Shown here: positions 5,911-8,776 of the stretch, piece by piece
Layout of the letters: every line of letters starts with the position of its first letter
How positions within the stretch are numbered: position 1 is the first letter of the stretch
NCBI GenBank assembly: GCA_030430515.1
Contig: JAUIKX010000141.1
Span: forward strand, 1-8,776
DNA length: 8,776 nt
Reading direction: 5' to 3'
Source of the DNA: Gammaproteobacteria bacterium
Lineage (GTDB): Bacteria; Pseudomonadota; Gammaproteobacteria; Pseudomonadales; Azotimanducaceae
The notes under the pieces: generated by a model
Told to the model about the DNA's origin: nothing
Seen by the model: the letters and a program-made list of their open reading frames with translations, nothing else
Databases searched by the model: none
Position numbers and translations under genes: made by a program

Positions 5911-7407
5911 CTAGGCGGAGAACTGCTCGCGAAGCACCCGGCGGAGGAGCTTGCCCGTTTCGTTGTAGGGCAGCTCTTCTTCGAAGATCACGTACTCCGG
6001 TACACGTGAAGAGCGCAGGTTGCTTTTGACCAGATGCTGAATTTCGTGGGTGTTGATGGCATCTTCGGACTTTCGCACGACAAATGCCGCGACGGTTTCG
6101 CCCCATTCTTCGGACGGTACGCCGATTGCGGCGGCATCGATGATTGCCGGGTGTGCTACCAGCACATCTTCGATCTCTGCCGGGGAGATGTTTTCGCCGC
6201 CACGTACGATCACATCGTCTGCGCGGCCTGAGAGAAACAGGTATCCGCCGTCGTCCAGGTAGCCGGCGTCCCGTGTCGGAAACCAGCCGTCGTCTATGAG
6301 CGCGTTGCGTTCCAGGTACTCACCGGAAACCTGTGGCCCGCGGACGTAGATCTCGCCTGCCTGGTTGGGCCCGAGCACGGCGCCATCCTCATCGCGTATT
6401 TCGATCTCCACCGACGGCAGTGCCTGGCCCACGGAACCCAGTCGGGCCCGCACCGCCGGGTCTTCGCTGGCCATTGCCGCCCTGTGATCATCAGGACCCA
6501 GCAGCGTGATTGTGGAGCTGGTTTCGGTCAGGCCGTAAGCGTTGGTAAAGCTGGTATCTGGAAACAGCGTGAGCGCCCGTTCGATGACCGGCACCGGCAT
6601 CTTGCCGCCGCCGTATGCGATAGCCTGAAGCTGGTTCAGGTGGGGTGTGCGCTCGATGGTATCCAGGTGGTCGATGATGCGGGAGAGCATGGTGGGCACG
6701 ACGAATGCGTTGGTGACCTTTTCATGCTCGGCGAGCTCGAGCCACGCGGCGGCGCCGAAGTCCGCAAGCTGAACGATGCGCCTGCAGGCATAGATGGAAC
6801 TCATCACCGCCGATATGCCGGCAATGTGGTAGGGCGGTACCGACACCAGCGTGGCCTCTTCTTCCGGCGCACCCATGAATTCCACGGTGCCGAGAATGTA
6901 GGAAACCAGATGTTCGTGGCGCAGGATTGCAGCCTTTGGTGTGCCGGTCGTGCCGCTGGTAAAGAGCTGCACGGCGACATTGTTCGGATCGCTGGCCGGG
7001 TCGTCGATGGTGACGTCGATTTCGGCGGTCGCGGAAAGAAAGTCATCTCGGGTTTGCGCGACGCTCTCGGGCAGCTGCGCGTACGCCTCGTAGTTGGCGT
7101 CATCGGTGATGAGGTAGGCAGGCTGTATGCGTGCGACCAGCGCGTCGAGCTGCTCCCGGCTCAGCCGGTAGTTCAGGGGAACATAGGGAACGCCGGCAAG
7201 CGCTGCACCCATGAGCGCGACAGGCACGGCCGGGCTCGAGGTATCGAGCACCGAAACGTAGTGTTTGCCGCTTGCGCGGATGAGAGAGGCTGCGGCCTGA
7301 GCGCGCTTGTAGAGGTCTGCGTAGGTGTAATGCTCGTGGTGAAACGTCACGCCGGCACGGTCTGGGCAGGCCTCTGCCGCCATCTGCAGAAACATCGAGA
7401 TGTTCAC
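5911..7407 (-). CDS. AMP-forming acyl-CoA synthetase (ANL superfamily)
   Basis: A 498-residue adenylate-forming ligase that activates a carboxylic acid with ATP and joins it to CoA in the cytoplasm. All core motifs are intact: the P-loop FTSGTTGTPKA (149-159), PPYHIAG (191-197), YGGGKM (265-270), YGLTETS (291-297), the aspartate region WFPTRDAGYLDDGG (375-388), the hinge GRADDVIVRGGENI (394-407) and the catalytic lysine Lys486 in NETGKLLRR. The length fits the compact fatty- or aromatic-acid CoA ligases rather than acetyl-CoA synthetase, which is longer. The acid cannot be named from sequence. The start is GTG at 7405-7407, supported by GAGGGG seven bases upstream; an ATG four codons further in is an alternative. 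It follows the TetR-family gene on the same strand after a 119-base gap and converges on the PyrD-PyrK fusion gene with 12 bases between stops. Control by the TetR protein, and supply of acyl-CoA to the beta-oxidation enzymes, are inferred. Confidence 0.92.
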   Translation of the reverse strand: MNISMFLQMAAEACPDRAGVTFHHEHYTYADLYKRAQAAASLIRASGKHYVSVLDTSSPAVPVALMGAALAGVPYVPLNYRLSREQLDALVARIQPAYLITDDANYEAYAQLPESVAQTRDDFLSATAEIDVTIDDPASDPNNVAVQLFTSGTTGTPKAAILRHEHLVSYILGTVEFMGAPEEEATLVSVPPYHIAGISAVMSSIYACRRIVQLADFGAAAWLELAEHEKVTNAFVVPTMLSRIIDHLDTIERTPHLNQLQAIAYGGGKMPVPVIERALTLFPDTSFTNAYGLTETSSTITLLGPDDHRAAMASEDPAVRARLGSVGQALPSVEIEIRDEDGAVLGPNQAGEIYVRGPQVSGEYLERNALIDDGWFPTRDAGYLDDGGYLFLSGRADDVIVRGGENISPAEIEDVLVAHPAIIDAAAIGVPSEEWGETVAAFVVRKSEDAINTHEIQHLVKSNLRSSRVPEYVIFEEELPYNETGKLLRRVLREQFSA

Positions 7408-7414
7408 TTGTTAT

Positions 7415-7420
7415 CCCCTC
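7415..7420 (-). promoter_or_regulatory. Ribosome-binding site supporting the GTG start of the acyl-CoA synthetase
   Basis: The minus strand reads GAGGGG, then seven bases, then GTG at 7407-7405. This spacing is near ideal for the GTG and favours it over the ATG twelve bases downstream. Confidence 0.6.
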
Positions 7421-7507
7421 TATAGTTGTCCGGCAAAAATCTTTGTTTTGCTGCCCGTCGCTTTGCAGGAAAAGTCCGCAGCCGGCACATCCGTGCGCTG
7501 CTCTCTT

Positions 7508-7525
7508 GTTGTCCGGATTAATCCG
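7508..7525. promoter_or_regulatory. Palindrome and repeated 9-mer upstream of the acyl-CoA synthetase; possible operator
   Basis: The 119-base gap 7408-7526 holds a perfect 12-base palindrome CGGATTAATCCG (7514-7525), one base beyond the TetR-gene stop codon and about 107 bases upstream of the synthetase start. The 9-mer GTTGTCCGG, overlapping it at 7508-7516, recurs at 7425-7433 close to the synthetase ribosome-binding site. TetR-family dimers bind such palindromes, so this is a candidate operator for the neighbouring regulator. No good promoter hexamers are visible, and a chance palindrome is possible. Confidence 0.35.
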
Positions 7526-7526
7526 C

Positions 7527-8162
7527 CTATGGCCCGCGATCTTTGCGCACCAGTGCAGACAATCGTAAGGCAGCAGCGTTACGTATGTCATCCTGGCGGT
7601 CGCCGCCGATCACCGAAAGTTGGCCTTCCAGCTGCAGGTGGGCGTACCCGTGGATGAAGCACCAGCCGATCAGAATATCGCCCAGAAGTTCATCGCCGCT
7701 CAGCTGCGGCAGGCCTTCGGTGGTCAATTCTGTTTCGCCGCGCTGGCGGCGGATGACGTTGGTCAGCTCGGTGTAGGTGCCGCCCATGGTCGCGCAGAGC
7801 TCCGGGTCGTCCATATTCAACAGGTCGCTTCTGAACATGATCCGGAAATGCTCCGGCTGCGCCTCTGCAAACAGAGCATATGCCCGGGCGGTGGCCGCGA
7901 ATTCCTGCGCAAGGTTGCCGTCTGCTTCTGCAAGCGCTGAGCGCAGCTGGCTGGTCAGAACGTTGAAACCTCTCGTTGCCAGCGCTGTCAGCAATCCCCG
8001 GATGTCGCCGAAATGGTGCTTTGGTGCTGCGTGCGAGACGTTCGCGCGTCGGGCGCATTCGCGCAGGGTGAAGCCGTGCAGACCGCGATCGGCGAGCACG
8101 CTTTCAGCTGCATCCAACAGCGCGGTGGCGAGATCGCCGTGGTGATAAGGTAGTCTCGACAT
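7527..8162 (-). CDS. TetR-family transcriptional regulator (WHG-type C-terminal domain)
   Basis: A 211-residue regulator of normal TetR length. The N-terminus LPYHHGDLATALLDAAESVL leads into the DNA-binding domain, with TLRECARRANVSHAAPKHHF (32-51) as the helix-turn-helix. The C-terminal ligand/dimer domain has the pattern GWCFIHGYAHLQLEG (166-180), typical of the TetR subgroup with a tryptophan-histidine-glycine signature (Pfam TetR_C_33/WHG). It would bind DNA as a dimer and release it on binding a small ligand, often an acyl-CoA or lipophilic compound in comparable contexts. The ATG at 8160-8162 is preferred: it forms TGATG with the stop codon of the upstream TraB/GumN-family gene, implying coupled translation; a TTG one codon earlier is the alternative, and no clear Shine-Dalgarno precedes either. 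It lies upstream of the acyl-CoA synthetase on the same strand, the most likely target besides its own operon. Confidence 0.9.
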   Translation of the reverse strand: MSRLPYHHGDLATALLDAAESVLADRGLHGFTLRECARRANVSHAAPKHHFGDIRGLLTALATRGFNVLTSQLRSALAEADGNLAQEFAATARAYALFAEAQPEHFRIMFRSDLLNMDDPELCATMGGTYTELTNVIRRQRGETELTTEGLPQLSGDELLGDILIGWCFIHGYAHLQLEGQLSVIGGDRQDDIRNAAALRLSALVRKDRGP

Positions 8163-8776
8163 CAACGGCGGCCGGATATACCGTTGCGGGCAAGCTGCCG
8201 CGGCTCGTAGCCCGCCTTCCTGAGCAGCGCCAGAATGCCTTCCGGTCCACCGTAGTGAGCGGCGCCGACAATGACCATGGTCGGGGTATTTCCCTTCAGA
8301 AAGTCGATGATTCTTCGGCTCATGGCGTGGTTGCGATCGTCCAGCATACGTTTGCCGAATGCGGTCAGCGCTTCGTCGGCAAACTCGTCGGCGGTCGCGT
8401 GGTACATACCTTCGGCATCGCCGGACAGCCAGAGCTTCATCGACTTGGCGAGAAACTCATTGGCACTATCCATCTGCTCGAACGTCAGTTCCAGTGAGCG
8501 GGACTGTGCCGCGAGATCCAGGCTCGTTAGAAGCCGGATCTGATCCTCGCCGGATTCGAGCTCGATGATCGGTTTACGGTCGGCTGTGGCGCGGCGCAGA
8601 AAGTGCAGATCGATTCCGGATTGCGGATCGTAGCCCATGGCGATCATCTTCATGCGGTAGTCCGCTTCGATCAGGACTTGTCCAAAGTGAGAGTCATTCG
8701 GCACCCCCCAGATGCGGACATCCTGCTCTCCGAGGATGCGGGCCATTACCGGATACTTTCGCGCTGCGACCGATCG
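8162..8776 (-). CDS. TraB/GumN-family protein, partial at the right edge
   Basis: The frame is open to the window edge. It contains an ATG at 8744-8746, but the ten codons upstream (8747-8776) have no stop and no Shine-Dalgarno precedes that ATG, so the real start is probably outside the window. Numbering from that ATG, residues 43-194 match the C-terminal half of the TraB/GumN family: SGIDLHFLRRA (43-53), KPIIELESGEDQI (58-70), W106 in the KLWLSGD segment, LDDRNHAM (135-142) and the signature VGAAHYGGPEGILALLRKAGY (160-180). Family members are metal-dependent proteases or erythromycin-esterase-like proteins of mostly unclear role, often exported. Any signal peptide would be off the window. 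The N-terminal stretch, residues 8-33, resembles from memory the planctomycete domain DUF1598 (EADYRMK motif), which I cannot verify. The stop TGA overlaps the TetR-gene start. Confidence 0.72.
   Translation of the reverse strand, partial: RSVAARKYPVMARILGEQDVRIWGVPNDSHFGQVLIEADYRMKMIAMGYDPQSGIDLHFLRRATADRKPIIELESGEDQIRLLTSLDLAAQSRSLELTFEQMDSANEFLAKSMKLWLSGDAEGMYHATADEFADEALTAFGKRMLDDRNHAMSRRIIDFLKGNTPTMVIVGAAHYGGPEGILALLRKAGYEPRQLARNGISGRR

Noticed and set aside
6484..7425. A 313-residue plus-strand open frame
   Set aside because: It is antisense to the acyl-CoA synthetase, which has every core motif in order; this is another shadow frame.
7418..7433. TATAGA as a -10 element for the acyl-CoA synthetase
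   Set aside because: On the minus strand it overlaps the Shine-Dalgarno, would leave almost no leader, and has no -35 at suitable spacing.

Overview
The window is G+C-rich bacterial chromosome, tightly packed with eight protein genes and no RNA genes, insertion sequences or CRISPR arrays that I can see. The mix of genes (thiolase, HSD10-like short-chain dehydrogenase, acyl-CoA synthetase with a TetR-type regulator, sulfoacetaldehyde acetyltransferase) fits an aerobic heterotrophic proteobacterium, perhaps a marine gammaproteobacterium. That placement is inference from gene content, not a phylogenetic result.

Layout. Bases 1-427 (+) carry the 3' end of a thiolase gene that starts outside the window. 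It converges, with a 10-base gap, on a two-gene minus-strand unit: a short-chain dehydrogenase (1608-2375, TTG start) followed by a soluble GAF-domain histidine kinase (438-1580). A divergent control region of about 134 bases (2376-2509) separates this unit from a plus-strand pair: xsc, sulfoacetaldehyde acetyltransferase (2510-4279), and a 540-residue flavoprotein (4276-5898) that fuses a PyrD-like dihydroorotate dehydrogenase-family domain to a PyrK-like FAD/[2Fe-2S] electron-transfer domain. Those two genes overlap by four bases (ATGA). Converging on them with a 12-base gap is a minus-strand series: a TraB/GumN-family protein cut by the right edge (8162-8776), a TetR-family regulator joined to it by a TGATG overlap (7527-8162), and an AMP-forming acyl-CoA synthetase (5911-7407).

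How the genes may work together. The thiolase, dehydrogenase and acyl-CoA synthetase are standard parts for activating and beta-oxidising a carboxylic acid, with the TetR protein as a probable local regulator. The most notable part is the xsc pair. Xsc cleaves sulfoacetaldehyde with phosphate to sulfite and acetyl phosphate. Its usual neighbours (pta, taurine or isethionate enzymes, sulfonate transporters) are absent here, and its tightly coupled partner is instead a self-contained PyrD-PyrK fusion whose active-site motif reads SCPH rather than SCPN. I infer an oxidoreductase acting on something other than dihydroorotate, possibly in a sulfonate (or sulfonate-like) pathway. This is the best candidate for an undescribed system in the window.
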